This document shows, piece by piece, positions 34,938 to 44,114 of a stretch of DNA of 64,000 nucleotides. Both the position numbers and the translations under genes were made by a program. Positions within the stretch are counted from its first letter, which is position 1. Each line of letters opens with the position of its first letter. The notes beneath the pieces were generated by a model. The model did no database searches. It saw nothing but the letters and a program-made list of their open reading frames with translations, and was not told where the DNA came from. This stretch comes from Variovorax paradoxus (GTDB taxonomy: Bacteria; Pseudomonadota; Gammaproteobacteria; Burkholderiales; Burkholderiaceae_C), in assembly GCF_018614875.1 (NCBI RefSeq), contig NZ_JAGGNW010000033.1, forward strand, positions 1 to 64,000. Reading direction: 5' to 3'.

Positions 34938-36055
34938 CGCAGGCCCTGCCACCAGCGCTCGTTGGTGCGCGCCTTTCCCACCGTGAGCACTTCGCCGATC
35001 ACCGGCGTGGCGAGTTCGATCTTCTTCGCCTGCGACAGGTCGGCGATGCGGTCCAGCGGATCGTGCCAGGTGTGGAAGGCGAGGTCGAAGGTGGTGTTGT
35101 GCACCGAATAGAGCACCTTGCCGCGCAGGTCCTCGAAGGCCTGCACGCTCTGCTCGGGTGTCATGTGCACGGCGGGCCAGTAGGCGTCGTAGGCGCCGTT
35201 TTCCATCAGCGCCAGGTCGAAGCCGCCGAAGCGCTCGCCGATCTGCTTGAAGCCTGAAAAGTAGCCCGAGTCGCCGCTGTAGAAGATGCGCTGGCCGCCG
35301 CTTTGCACCACCCATGAAGCCCACAGCGTGCGGTCGCGGTCGGTCAGCGTGCGGCCCGAGAAGTGCTGTGCCGGCGTAGCGGTGAGCTTCACGCCGTCGT
35401 GCTCGCCGCCTTGCCACCAGTCGAGTTCGGTGATGCGCTCGGCCGGCACGCCCATGGCCACCAGCCGCGCGCGCACGCCCAGCGGCACGAAGTAGCGCTG
35501 CACGCGCTGCGCGAGGTATTCGATGGTGGCCACGTCGAGGTGGTCGTAATGGTCGTGCGAGAGGATCAGGCCTTCGATGGGCGGCAGTTGCTCGAGCGCG
35601 AGCGGCGGCTTGTGAAAGCGCTTGGGGCCCACCCATGTGAACGGCGACGCGCGCTCGCTGAACACGGGGTCGATCAGCCAATACTTGCCCTGCAGCTTGA
35701 GCAGGTGCGACGAATGGCCGAGCCGCACCACGTGGTTGGCCTGGGGGTCGAGCGCTTCCAGGTCGGCGGTGCCCAGCATGCGCACGGGAATCGGATCGAC
35801 CGGCACGGTGCCCACCTTGTCGCCGACGATGAAGCGCGACCAGATCCGCCATCCGCTGGCGGACGGCAGGACGTCGGGGTTCGCCAGGTTCTGGAAGTTG
35901 CAGCCCTTGAACTGCGGCGATGCGTCGTAGCGTGCCTCGCATCCGCTGTTGCTGGCGCAGCCGGCCACCAGCGCGCAGCTGGCCGCAAAGAGCAAGGTGC
36001 CGTAGCTGCGAAGCCTGCGCTTCAAGAGATTCGATGGGCGGGCGGCATTGTTCAT
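34934..36055 (-). CDS. MBL-fold lipoprotein, NAPE-PLD/UlaG-like
   Basis: A 373-aa metallo-beta-lactamase-fold protein with a lipoprotein signal (lipobox LVAGC, Cys33), so probably anchored in the envelope. The metal motif is ILSHDHYDHLDVATIEYL, with AQHFSGRTLTDRDRTLWASW, FYSGDSGYF and LMENGAYDAYWPAVH, as in the NAPE-hydrolysing phospholipase D-like group. A role in lipid or phosphoester hydrolysis is possible but unproven. The 201 bases upstream, divergent from the lipase gene, hold no gene I can support. Confidence 0.83.
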   Translation of the reverse strand: MNNAARPSNLLKRRLRSYGTLLFAASCALVAGCASNSGCEARYDASPQFKGCNFQNLANPDVLPSASGWRIWSRFIVGDKVGTVPVDPIPVRMLGTADLEALDPQANHVVRLGHSSHLLKLQGKYWLIDPVFSERASPFTWVGPKRFHKPPLALEQLPPIEGLILSHDHYDHLDVATIEYLAQRVQRYFVPLGVRARLVAMGVPAERITELDWWQGGEHDGVKLTATPAQHFSGRTLTDRDRTLWASWVVQSGGQRIFYSGDSGYFSGFKQIGERFGGFDLALMENGAYDAYWPAVHMTPEQSVQAFEDLRGKVLYSVHNTTFDLAFHTWHDPLDRIADLSQAKKIELATPVIGEVLTVGKARTNERWWQGLR

Positions 36056-36256
36056 GGGCTCGGATGTTGTCGGGTTTTTGCGGCGCGAGCTTAGCCGGCG
36101 CGCAGCCGCCGATGGTTTCAGCGGCAGAAACATTCGGCGCACAGGGACATTCCCGCGCCGCTCGTCGTATGCCATGCGTTCTATGGCCCGAGGCGGCAGC
36201 GCGCGGCACACTGAAAAGCGCCACGTCCCGCGGGCTTGAAGGAGGCGACACACACC

Positions 36257-37849
36257 ATGAGCAGCAACCGCTATCCCATCATCTACGTGCGCGGCTACGC
36301 CATGACCGAAGCCGAGCGCGACGACACCGCGGCCGATCCGTTCTGCGGCTTCAACGTGGGCTCCACCGTCTACCGCGCCACCGTGAAAAAGGACGCGCCG
36401 GCGCAGAAGTTCGTCTTCGAGTCGCCGGTGGTGCGGCTCCTGGCCGACTACCAGTACCAGAGCGTCTACCAGAACGGCCTCGACATCCTCGACGACGACT
36501 GGAAGCCCTCGCCCGACGAAACCGGCAAGGACGTGGACGGCATTCCGGCCGCATCGATCGTCGTCTACCGCTACTACGACGGCGGCTCGGAGCTGCTCGG
36601 CGATGGCAAGTCCCGCGACGTGAAGGTCTACGCACAGGGCCTCGGCAAGCTGATCCTTCGCGTGCGCGACCTGGTGGCGCTGCGCGAGGGTGCCGCTTTC
36701 TCGCCCGCGGACTTCCGCTGCTACCTGGTGGCGCACTCGATGGGCGGCCTGGTGGTTCGGGCCTTCCTGCAGAACCCGGCGCTCGGCGATGCGGCGGCGC
36801 GTGCCTGCGTCGACAAGGTGTTCACCTATGCCACGCCGCACAACGGCATCGACATGGGCGGCGTCAACGTGCCGGCCTGGCTCACGGCCAACGAGATGAA
36901 CACCTTCAACCGCGAGCGGATGTCGGAGTTCCTGGACACGGCGCCGGTCGATGGTCGCATGGACTACCTGCCGGCGGCCGCGTTTCCGGCCGAACGCTTC
37001 TTCTGCATGGTGGGCTCCAACCGCGGCGACTACGAAGCCGCCAAGGGCCTTTCGCGCATGTTCGCGGGCCATGGCAGCGACGGGCTGGTGCGCATCGAGA
37101 ATGCGTCGCTCTGGTGCATCGACGAGGCCCGGCGCAGCAAGCCGGTGGCCACGGCCTACGCCTTTCGTTCGCACTCGGGCTACTTCGGCATCGTCAATTC
37201 CGAGGAGGCGTACCAGAACCTCGTGCGCTTTCTGTTCGGCGACGTGCGTGTCGATCTCTGGTTCGAGGTCGATGGCGTGACGCTGCCGCCGGACCTGCCC
37301 AAGGACGCCGATATCGACGCGCTCTACCAGATCGAGCTGCTGGCCGCGCCGCGCGGCAAGCGCTGGTACCTGAGCCGGCGCGTGGCCGAGGAAGATTCGC
37401 CCGCCTGCCGCACGCACAAGGAACTGAACGACCCGGAAAGGCCCGAGCGCCGCTCGATCTATCTCTCGACCGTGTTCCTCGCCAACAAGGCGCGCGTGAA
37501 GCAGGACCGGCCGACGCTGGCCTACGCGATGACGCTCGGCGTGCGCGTGCCCGACTACCAGGTGAACAAGAAGTTCTGGCTCGACGGCCACTACGAAGGC
37601 AGTTCGCTGTTCCGCGACACGCTGGTGGTCGAGATCGCCCCGCCCCGGGCCGACGACCCGGCGCAGAACTGGAACGTGAAGTACGGCTGGCAGACCGACA
37701 CCGCGGGACAGGCGTCGCTGCCCATCAGCCCGAAGCAGTTGGCCGACGGCAAGCTGCAGTTCATCGTGCCGCTTTCGAGCCTGGGCGCGGCAGCGGCGGC
37801 ACCCGGCATCAGCGGCAAGGTGCGGCTGGAGGTGAGCGCCTGGAGCTAG
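36257..37849 (+). CDS. Lipase-like alpha/beta hydrolase
   Basis: A 530-aa protein with a serine-hydrolase nucleophile elbow AHSMGG (Ser161), preceded by ADFRCYLV and followed by LVVRAFLQNP and FTYATPHNGIDMGG, as in triacylglycerol/PGAP1-like lipases. No signal peptide is seen. The C-terminal 200 residues form a beta-rich domain (VDLWFEVDGVTLPPDLP onward) that I do not recognise. The start is ATG 36257, about 11 bases after GGAGG. The substrate is unknown; it lies beside an envelope metallo-hydrolase. Confidence 0.78.
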   Translation: MSSNRYPIIYVRGYAMTEAERDDTAADPFCGFNVGSTVYRATVKKDAPAQKFVFESPVVRLLADYQYQSVYQNGLDILDDDWKPSPDETGKDVDGIPAASIVVYRYYDGGSELLGDGKSRDVKVYAQGLGKLILRVRDLVALREGAAFSPADFRCYLVAHSMGGLVVRAFLQNPALGDAAARACVDKVFTYATPHNGIDMGGVNVPAWLTANEMNTFNRERMSEFLDTAPVDGRMDYLPAAAFPAERFFCMVGSNRGDYEAAKGLSRMFAGHGSDGLVRIENASLWCIDEARRSKPVATAYAFRSHSGYFGIVNSEEAYQNLVRFLFGDVRVDLWFEVDGVTLPPDLPKDADIDALYQIELLAAPRGKRWYLSRRVAEEDSPACRTHKELNDPERPERRSIYLSTVFLANKARVKQDRPTLAYAMTLGVRVPDYQVNKKFWLDGHYEGSSLFRDTLVVEIAPPRADDPAQNWNVKYGWQTDTAGQASLPISPKQLADGKLQFIVPLSSLGAAAAAPGISGKVRLEVSAWS

Positions 37850-37871
37850 CGGGAGCGGCTACGATGCGCGG

Positions 37872-38402
37872 ATGAAAACTGCCGTCCTCGTCATCGACAT
37901 GCAGCGTGGCCTTTATGACGATCCGCCGCGCCCTCACGAAGCCGGCGAGGTCGCGCGGCGCGTCAATGCCCTCACCGAGCGTGCGCGTGCCGCCGGAGTG
38001 CCGGTGGCTTTCATCCAGCACGAAAACGCCGTCGACCTGGAATTCGATTCCGAGCGATGGCAACTGTCCAGCGCCCTGGATGTCGATTCGCGCGACACGA
38101 AGATCCGCAAGACCACGCCCGACTCCTTTCTGCGCACGCCGCTCGAAGCATGGCTGACCGGACATGGGGTGCAACGCGTGGTGATCTGCGGCTACTCGTC
38201 GGAGTTTTGCGTGGACACCACCACGCGGCGCGCCGCCGCGCTGGGCTACGAGGTCGTGCTCGCGGCCGACGCGCACACCGCGCACGACAAGCCGCACGCC
38301 CCCGGCGCCTTCATTCGTGCGCACCACAATGCGACGCTGTCGGACATCACGAGCTTTGGCGTGCCGATCCGCGCGGTGGACTGGGCCGACATCGCGTTCT
38401 GA
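37872..38402 (+). CDS. Isochorismatase-family cysteine hydrolase
   Basis: A 176-aa cysteine hydrolase of the isochorismatase/nicotinamidase superfamily. The catalytic triad is D9 (VLVIDMQRGL), K80 (KIRKTTPDSF) and C113 (SSEFCVDTT). The usual metal ligands of nicotinamidases are not evident, so an amidohydrolase of another kind is more likely. Its TGA abuts the TCA of the convergent gene to form TGATCA. Confidence 0.87.
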   Translation: MKTAVLVIDMQRGLYDDPPRPHEAGEVARRVNALTERARAAGVPVAFIQHENAVDLEFDSERWQLSSALDVDSRDTKIRKTTPDSFLRTPLEAWLTGHGVQRVVICGYSSEFCVDTTTRRAAALGYEVVLAADAHTAHDKPHAPGAFIRAHHNATLSDITSFGVPIRAVDWADIAF

Positions 38403-40106
38403 TCAGTCCGCCCCCGCCCGCCAAACCCGCGCCAACGCCGCCATCTTCCCCCTGAACCCCAGCCGGTCGTTCGACAGCGCATCGATGAAGTCCGACAGCC
38501 GCTGCGACTTCACCATCGTGTAGATCGTGAGCCAGGTCGTGAAGGCGAACACCACGCCGAACCAGAGCGCCTTGCGCCACAGCGGCGCGTCGGCCTCGGC
38601 CAGCAGGTTCATGCCGAGGAAGCCTGTCGTCACGGTGCCGATCAGGCCGAACAGCGTCACCACGGTGAGCCGCACCACGGTGCTGGCCTGCCGGCGCAGG
38701 CTGTCGGCGTCGAGGTAGGTGTTCATGTCGGCGATGCGCGCCTTGACCTCGTCGTAGAGCGGATCGAGGCCGAGGTGCGCGGTGCACATATGGGACAGTG
38801 CGCGCACCTGAGCCTGTTCCGAGATCTCGTGGAACCAGTAGCGGTGGGTGAAGCGCAGGAAGCGCTCGAAGCTCGCGCGGATGGCGCGCTTGAACTGCTT
38901 CACGCTCGGTGTGCTGTGGATGTCGAGCCGCTTGAGGGCTTCGACCAGCTGGTCCGAGAACATCAGCAGCGAGGCCTTCTGGAAATGCGCGATGAGAAAC
39001 AGCAGGAAGTGCTGGTGGCGGAACTGCGCGAGCACGCCGCGGTCGCGGCAGCAGAAGAATTCGGAACGCGCATCGCCCACCACGATCAGCGCATGGCCGT
39101 TGCAGAGGTAGCGCGTGTTCGGCGCCGCGCCGGCATCGACCCAGAAGCGGTCGTAGCAGTACTTGTGCTCGAAGTCGGCGATGTGCTGCTCGGCGTAGGG
39201 CAGGTGGGCATCGGTGGCGCCCGCACCGGTGACCAGCGCGAGCCGCACGAAGTCGTCGCGCGTGAGGCGGCGCGGATCGTCGAGCGACAGGTACGCCATC
39301 ACCGGCATGCGGTAGTACTCGATCTGGCGGTAGCGCAGCACGCCCGGGTCTTCCGAGTGGTCGCTCACCAGCGGCTGCATCAGGTAGGCCCAGTGCGAGG
39401 AGATGCGCGGTGCGCGGTGCTGCGCCACGTGCGAGAGAAAGCTCTCGCGCTGCTGCGCGTCGGAGCTTGCGAGCACGCGGCCGTCGGCGCCCAGCCATTC
39501 GACGCTCGCCATGCAATGCAGCGCCGAACCATCGGGCTCCCAGCCGGAGGGGTAGGCGCGACCGAAACGGTAGAGGATCTCCTGCGCCTGCGCGAGGCTC
39601 AGGTGGTCGGCCCCGACCTCGAGGTTCACCATGACCACGTCGACGTCGAAGAAGAAGTAAAGGTCGCAATGGACCACGTCGAGCGTGATCGGCGCATCGC
39701 CCGCGCGGGCCACCACGCGCACCGAAGCGATGTCGTGGCGGCGGAAGATGCGCATCGGCGAATCGCCGTCGCTGCCGATGTCCGCGCCGCTGCCCTTGTT
39801 CTTCGATCGGCCCTCGCCATACAGGAAGCGCTGCACGTAGGGCAGGAAGCTCACGAACTCGTTGTAGTGCCGCTCATGGAAGCGGCTGCTGTCGCCGGTG
39901 TATTCGTCGACCTCCTCGCGCCAGGGCGAGGCATCGCCCATATCGCGCAGCACCTGCCATGGGCCGTGCTGCGAGGGCTTGGCGTCGGGCGCGGGCACCA
40001 GCCGCAACGGCCAGAGCAGCACCTGCCTGAAATGCTGAACGACGGGAGCGCCGGGAGCGAGCGGATTCGCCTCGGTGGACAGGGTGGCCGCGGGTGGATT
40101 CAGCAT
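38403..40106 (-). CDS. Divergent CorA-like membrane protein with large N-terminal domain
   Basis: A 567-aa protein. The last 100 residues hold two membrane helices with a GMN motif (residues 498-500, FLGMNLL) between them, and a basic C-terminus, the signature of CorA-type Mg2+/divalent cation channels. The region before it is helical, with YDEVKARIADMNTYLDADSLR, like the CorA stalk. The N-terminal 400 residues are much longer than in classic CorA and contain VRVVARAGDAPITLD, LYFFFDVDVVMVNLEV and a Cys-bearing segment (FFCCRDRG). The transported ion is not deducible. Confidence 0.72.
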   Translation of the reverse strand: MLNPPAATLSTEANPLAPGAPVVQHFRQVLLWPLRLVPAPDAKPSQHGPWQVLRDMGDASPWREEVDEYTGDSSRFHERHYNEFVSFLPYVQRFLYGEGRSKNKGSGADIGSDGDSPMRIFRRHDIASVRVVARAGDAPITLDVVHCDLYFFFDVDVVMVNLEVGADHLSLAQAQEILYRFGRAYPSGWEPDGSALHCMASVEWLGADGRVLASSDAQQRESFLSHVAQHRAPRISSHWAYLMQPLVSDHSEDPGVLRYRQIEYYRMPVMAYLSLDDPRRLTRDDFVRLALVTGAGATDAHLPYAEQHIADFEHKYCYDRFWVDAGAAPNTRYLCNGHALIVVGDARSEFFCCRDRGVLAQFRHQHFLLFLIAHFQKASLLMFSDQLVEALKRLDIHSTPSVKQFKRAIRASFERFLRFTHRYWFHEISEQAQVRALSHMCTAHLGLDPLYDEVKARIADMNTYLDADSLRRQASTVVRLTVVTLFGLIGTVTTGFLGMNLLAEADAPLWRKALWFGVVFAFTTWLTIYTMVKSQRLSDFIDALSNDRLGFRGKMAALARVWRAGAD

Positions 40107-40141
40107 CGCGCGAGTGTAGGCAGAAGGGCTGTCAAAAGACT

Positions 40142-40167
40142 GACCTAGGGAAATCCCTGGCTAGGTC
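40142..40167. promoter_or_regulatory. Inverted repeat upstream of the ABC operon
   Basis: GACCTAG (40142-40148) pairs with CTAGGTC (40161-40167), with inner GGG/CCC complementarity. It directly abuts the LacI-type palindrome. It may be a second regulator site or a transcript hairpin, and no factor can be named. Confidence 0.4.
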
Positions 40168-40181
40168 TGAAACCGGTTTCA
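40168..40181. promoter_or_regulatory. LacI-family operator (TGAAACCGGTTTCA)
   Basis: A perfect 14-bp palindrome with the central CG step typical of LacI/GalR-family operators. It lies 59 bases upstream of the first permease start. A TATAAG hexamer follows immediately (40182-40187) and could be a -10 element, so a bound repressor would block it. The natural candidate protein is the LacI-type regulator at 46106 at the end of the same gene set. Confidence 0.7.
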
Positions 40182-40240
40182 TATAAGCTGCAGGCATTGC
40201 TTTCGAGGCATGCGCACGGCCACGCCGCGTTCGCCCACCC

Positions 40241-40912
40241 ATGAACTACCAGTTTCAATTCGACGCCGTCTTCGCTGCCTGGCCGCTGCTGCTCAAGGGC
40301 ACCTGGATCACGATCCAGCTCTCGCTCATCGCCACGCTGCTGGGCCTGGTGGTGGCCATCTTCTGCGCCTGGGGCAAGACCTCGGGGCCGGGCTGGCTGC
40401 GCTTCGTCGTCAATGCCTACATCGAGGTGATCCGCAACACGCCGTTCCTCGTGCAGCTGTTCTTTTTCTTCTTTGCGTTGCCGGCCATCGGCTTGCGCTG
40501 GTCGCCGCAGACGGCCGCCCTGGTGGCGATGGTGGTGAACCTCGGCGCCTATGCGACCGAGATCATCCGCGCGGGCATCGAGTCGATTCCCAAGGGGCAG
40601 ATCGAGGCGGGCCGGGCGCTCAACCTCAAGCCCTGGGAAATCTTTCGCTTCGTGATCATCAAGCCCGCGTTGAAGGCCATCTACCCGGCGCTCACGAGCC
40701 AGTTCATTTTGCTGATGCTGAGCTCGGCCGTGGTGTCGGTGATCTCGGCCGACGACCTGACCTCGGTGGCCGCCAACCTGCAGTCGCAGACCTTCCGCAG
40801 CTTCGAGATCTACATCGTGGTGGCGGCCATCTACCTTGCGCTGGCCATGTCCTTCTCGGCCCTGTTCAAGCTGATCTACAAGCGCATGCTCAACTACCCG
40901 GACCGCCGGTAA
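40241..40912 (+). CDS. Polar amino acid-type ABC transporter permease 1
   Basis: A 223-aa permease of the PAAT (His/Glu/Gln) family. About five membrane helices, with the family N-terminus (LLLKGTWITIQLSLIATLLG) and EVIRNTPFLVQLFFF. The ATPase-docking EAA loop is IEAGRALNLKPWEIFRFVI. It is the first gene of the operon, downstream of the LacI-type operator, and pairs with the second permease 27 bases later. Confidence 0.92.
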   Translation: MNYQFQFDAVFAAWPLLLKGTWITIQLSLIATLLGLVVAIFCAWGKTSGPGWLRFVVNAYIEVIRNTPFLVQLFFFFFALPAIGLRWSPQTAALVAMVVNLGAYATEIIRAGIESIPKGQIEAGRALNLKPWEIFRFVIIKPALKAIYPALTSQFILLMLSSAVVSVISADDLTSVAANLQSQTFRSFEIYIVVAAIYLALAMSFSALFKLIYKRMLNYPDRR

Positions 40913-40939
40913 CAGCCCACGGACGGAGCAGAAACAATC

Positions 40940-41593
40940 ATGCGTACCTTCGGTTTTCCCGAATTTCTTTTCATCCTCGAAGCGGCCCAGTGGACACTGG
41001 CGCTCTCGGCCATCGCCTTCGTCGGCGGCGCGATCCTGGGGCTGGTCGTCGCGCTCATGCGAACCTCCGATTCGACCTGGGCACGCACCGTCTCGACGGT
41101 GTTCATCCAGATCTTCCAGGGCACGCCGCTCTTGCTGCAGCTGTTCCTGATCTTCTTCGGCGCGCCGGTGCTGGGGCTCGACATCAATCCATGGATTGCC
41201 GCGGGCGTGGCGCTCGTCCTGAACAGCGCGGCCTTCCTGGGCGAGATCTGGCGCGGCTGCATCCAGGCCATTCCGCGCGGCCAGTGGGAGGCCGCCGAAG
41301 CGCTGAGCCTCACCTACAGCGCGCGCATGCGCGACGTGGTGCTGCCGCAGGCCTTCAAGATCGCGCTCGCGCCCACGGTGGGCTACCTGGTGCAGATCAT
41401 CAAGGGCACCTCGCTCGCGGCCATCATCGGCTTCACCGAGATCACCCGCGCGGGGCAGATCATCAACAACGCCACGTTCCAGCCGCTCATCGTGTTTTCC
41501 GTGGTGGCCGCCATCTACTTCGCGATCTGCTGGCCGCTCTCGCTGCTGGCCGCGCGCATGGAGCGCAGGCGCGCCCGCGCCCTCGCACGCTGA
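40940..41593 (+). CDS. Polar amino acid-type ABC transporter permease 2
   Basis: A 217-aa PAAT permease. It has VFIQIFQGTPLLLQLFLIFFG, NSAAFLGEIWRGCIQAIPRGQ-type sequence and the EAA loop WEAAEALSLTYSARMRDVVL. It is clearly paralogous to the preceding permease, and the two should form a heterodimer. A 47-base gap leads to the binding-protein gene. Confidence 0.92.
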   Translation: MRTFGFPEFLFILEAAQWTLALSAIAFVGGAILGLVVALMRTSDSTWARTVSTVFIQIFQGTPLLLQLFLIFFGAPVLGLDINPWIAAGVALVLNSAAFLGEIWRGCIQAIPRGQWEAAEALSLTYSARMRDVVLPQAFKIALAPTVGYLVQIIKGTSLAAIIGFTEITRAGQIINNATFQPLIVFSVVAAIYFAICWPLSLLAARMERRRARALAR

Positions 41594-41640
41594 AGTCCCG
41601 CTTTTTTTCGCTTCCTTCCTTATCCAGGAGACACCTTCCC

Positions 41641-42438
41641 ATGACCCGTACCACCACCCGCCGCGCAGCGCTGGCAGCCCTCGGCCTCGGCGCCGCGCTC
41701 ACCGTGTTCGCACCTTTTGCCTCGGCACAAAGCGTGGCCGACATCAAGAAGAAGGGCGAGATCACCATCGGCATGCTGGTCGACTTTCCGCCCTACGGCA
41801 CCACCGACGCCAAGAACCAGCCCGACGGCTACGACGCCGACGTGGCCAAGCTGCTGGCCAAGGACTGGGGCGTCAAGGCCAACATCGTGCCGGTGACCGG
41901 TCCGAACCGCATTCCCTTTCTGCTGACCAACAAGGTCGACCTGCTGGTCGCCTCGCTCGCCATCACGCCGGAGCGCGCCAAGCAGGTGCAGTTCTCGCAG
42001 CCCTACGCGGCCGCGACCATCGTGCTGTACGGCGCGACCAAGGCGCCCATCAAGGCGGCAGGCGACCTGAAGGGCCTGCGTGTCGGCGTGGCCCGCGCTT
42101 CGACGCAGGACGTGGCCGTGACCAAGGCCGCGCCAGAGGGCACCGAGATCCGCCGCTTCGACGACGACGCCTCGGCCATGCAGGCATTGATGTCGGGCCA
42201 GGTCGATGCCATCGGCTGCTCGGTCACCGTGGCGGCGCAGATCGCCAAGCGAGTGCCCGCCGGCACCTACGAGAACAAGTTCACGCTGGTGCAGCAGTCG
42301 ATGGGCATCGCGATGCGTCCGGGCCAGGAAGAGCTGCACAAGGCGGTGAACGAGTTCGTGCAGAAGAACACCGCGAATGGCGAGCTGAACAAGCTCTACC
42401 AGAAGTGGCTGCAGGCCGATCTGCCAAAAATGAACTAA
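41641..42438 (+). CDS. Periplasmic binding protein of the polar amino acid-type ABC transporter
   Basis: A 265-aa family 3 solute-binding protein. It has a Tat-like/Sec signal (TTRRAALAALGLG to FASAQ). The ligand-site stretches are MLVDFPPYGTTD and LLVASLAITPERAKQVQFSQPY, where the Arg is the residue that clamps the alpha-carboxylate in HisJ-type proteins. This suggests a ligand with an amino-acid-like carboxylate. The repeat cluster at 42475 separates it from the ATPase gene. Confidence 0.92.
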   Translation: MTRTTTRRAALAALGLGAALTVFAPFASAQSVADIKKKGEITIGMLVDFPPYGTTDAKNQPDGYDADVAKLLAKDWGVKANIVPVTGPNRIPFLLTNKVDLLVASLAITPERAKQVQFSQPYAAATIVLYGATKAPIKAAGDLKGLRVGVARASTQDVAVTKAAPEGTEIRRFDDDASAMQALMSGQVDAIGCSVTVAAQIAKRVPAGTYENKFTLVQQSMGIAMRPGQEELHKAVNEFVQKNTANGELNKLYQKWLQADLPKMN

Positions 42439-42474
42439 CCCCCAGTCTTCGCGCACTTCGTGTCGCTACGCCAA

Positions 42475-42527
42475 CCCCCTTGCAGGGGGCAACACCAGCG
42501 GCCCGGCAAAGCCGGTTCCGCGGTGTT
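42475..42527. repeat. Palindromic repeat cluster inside the ABC operon
   Basis: Two adjacent hairpins lie in the 139-base gap between the binding-protein and ATPase genes. The first is CCCCCTTGCAGGGGG (42475-42489). The second, 42491-42527, pairs AACACC/GGTGTT, CGG/CCG and CCGGC/GCCGG around AAA. The arrangement looks like a dispersed extragenic palindrome. It could protect the 3' end of the abundant binding-protein mRNA or reduce ATPase expression. Confidence 0.65.
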
Positions 42528-42577
42528 CCACGAGAAGTCGCAGAGGGCCGAACAATGAAATATCGGAAGCAACGAGC

Positions 42578-43356
<779 letters not shown>

Positions 43357-43357
<1 letters not shown>

Positions 43358-44100
43358 TGGCCTTCGAAGTCCTGATTTCTCTGTCGTCCTTCGGCGCGGC
43401 CGAGGTGGGGCGGCATGGCCAGCTCTGGTGTTCGCAGTTGGCATTGGCGGCGGGCGCCGATTCGGTGGAAGTGCGCGGCGAGATGCTGCGCGATCCGGAT
43501 GCCGAACTGCCTGCCCTGAACGGACTCGCGTCCGTGTATTCCAGCCCCGAGGGGCTGTGGGCCGAAGGCGGCTGGCTCGACAGCGCTGCGCTCAAGCGCG
43601 GCATTGCGGCCGCGACCCGCGTCGGCGCGAGGCGGCTGAAGATGTCCATCGGCGACTTCCAGCCTTCCTCGCACGGTTCGCTCTGGGGTTTGAAAGTGCA
43701 GCTCGCGGAAACCCGCGTCGAACTGCTGATCGAGAACGACCAGACTGTGCGCGCCGGCACGCTGCCCGCGCTGCAGGCGTTCTTCGACGCGGCCGACCGC
43801 GCCGGCGTCGAGCTGGGCATGACCTTCGACATGGGCAACTGGCACTGGCTCGGCGAGTGCCCGCTGCAGGCGGCGCAGGCGCTGGGCCACCGCGTGCGCT
43901 ACGTGCATTGCAAGGGTGCGCAGCGGCTGCCGCACAAGTGGGTGGCGGTGCCGCTGGGCGACTCCGTCGCGCCGTGGCGAGCGGTGTTGCGCGCGTTGCC
44001 TGTCGACGTGCCGCACGCCATCGAATACTCTCTCGTGGGCGACGACCTGCTGGCCGTCACGCGCACGCAAATCGACTTCATCCGCACCGCACGGGCATAG
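43357..44100 (+). CDS. Sugar phosphate isomerase/epimerase-like TIM-barrel protein
   Basis: A 247-aa protein of the xylose isomerase-like TIM-barrel superfamily. It has LALAAGADSVEVRGEML, VELLIENDQT with the metal-ligand Glu, LGMTFDMGNWHW and VRYVHCKGA. These match the Glu/Asp/His metal site of sugar epimerases and 2-keto-myo-inositol dehydratase-like enzymes. The actual reaction is unknown. It is translationally coupled to the ABC ATPase (TGATG), so it probably acts on the imported compound. Confidence 0.78.
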
Positions 44101-44114
44101 ATCGAGACATACAC

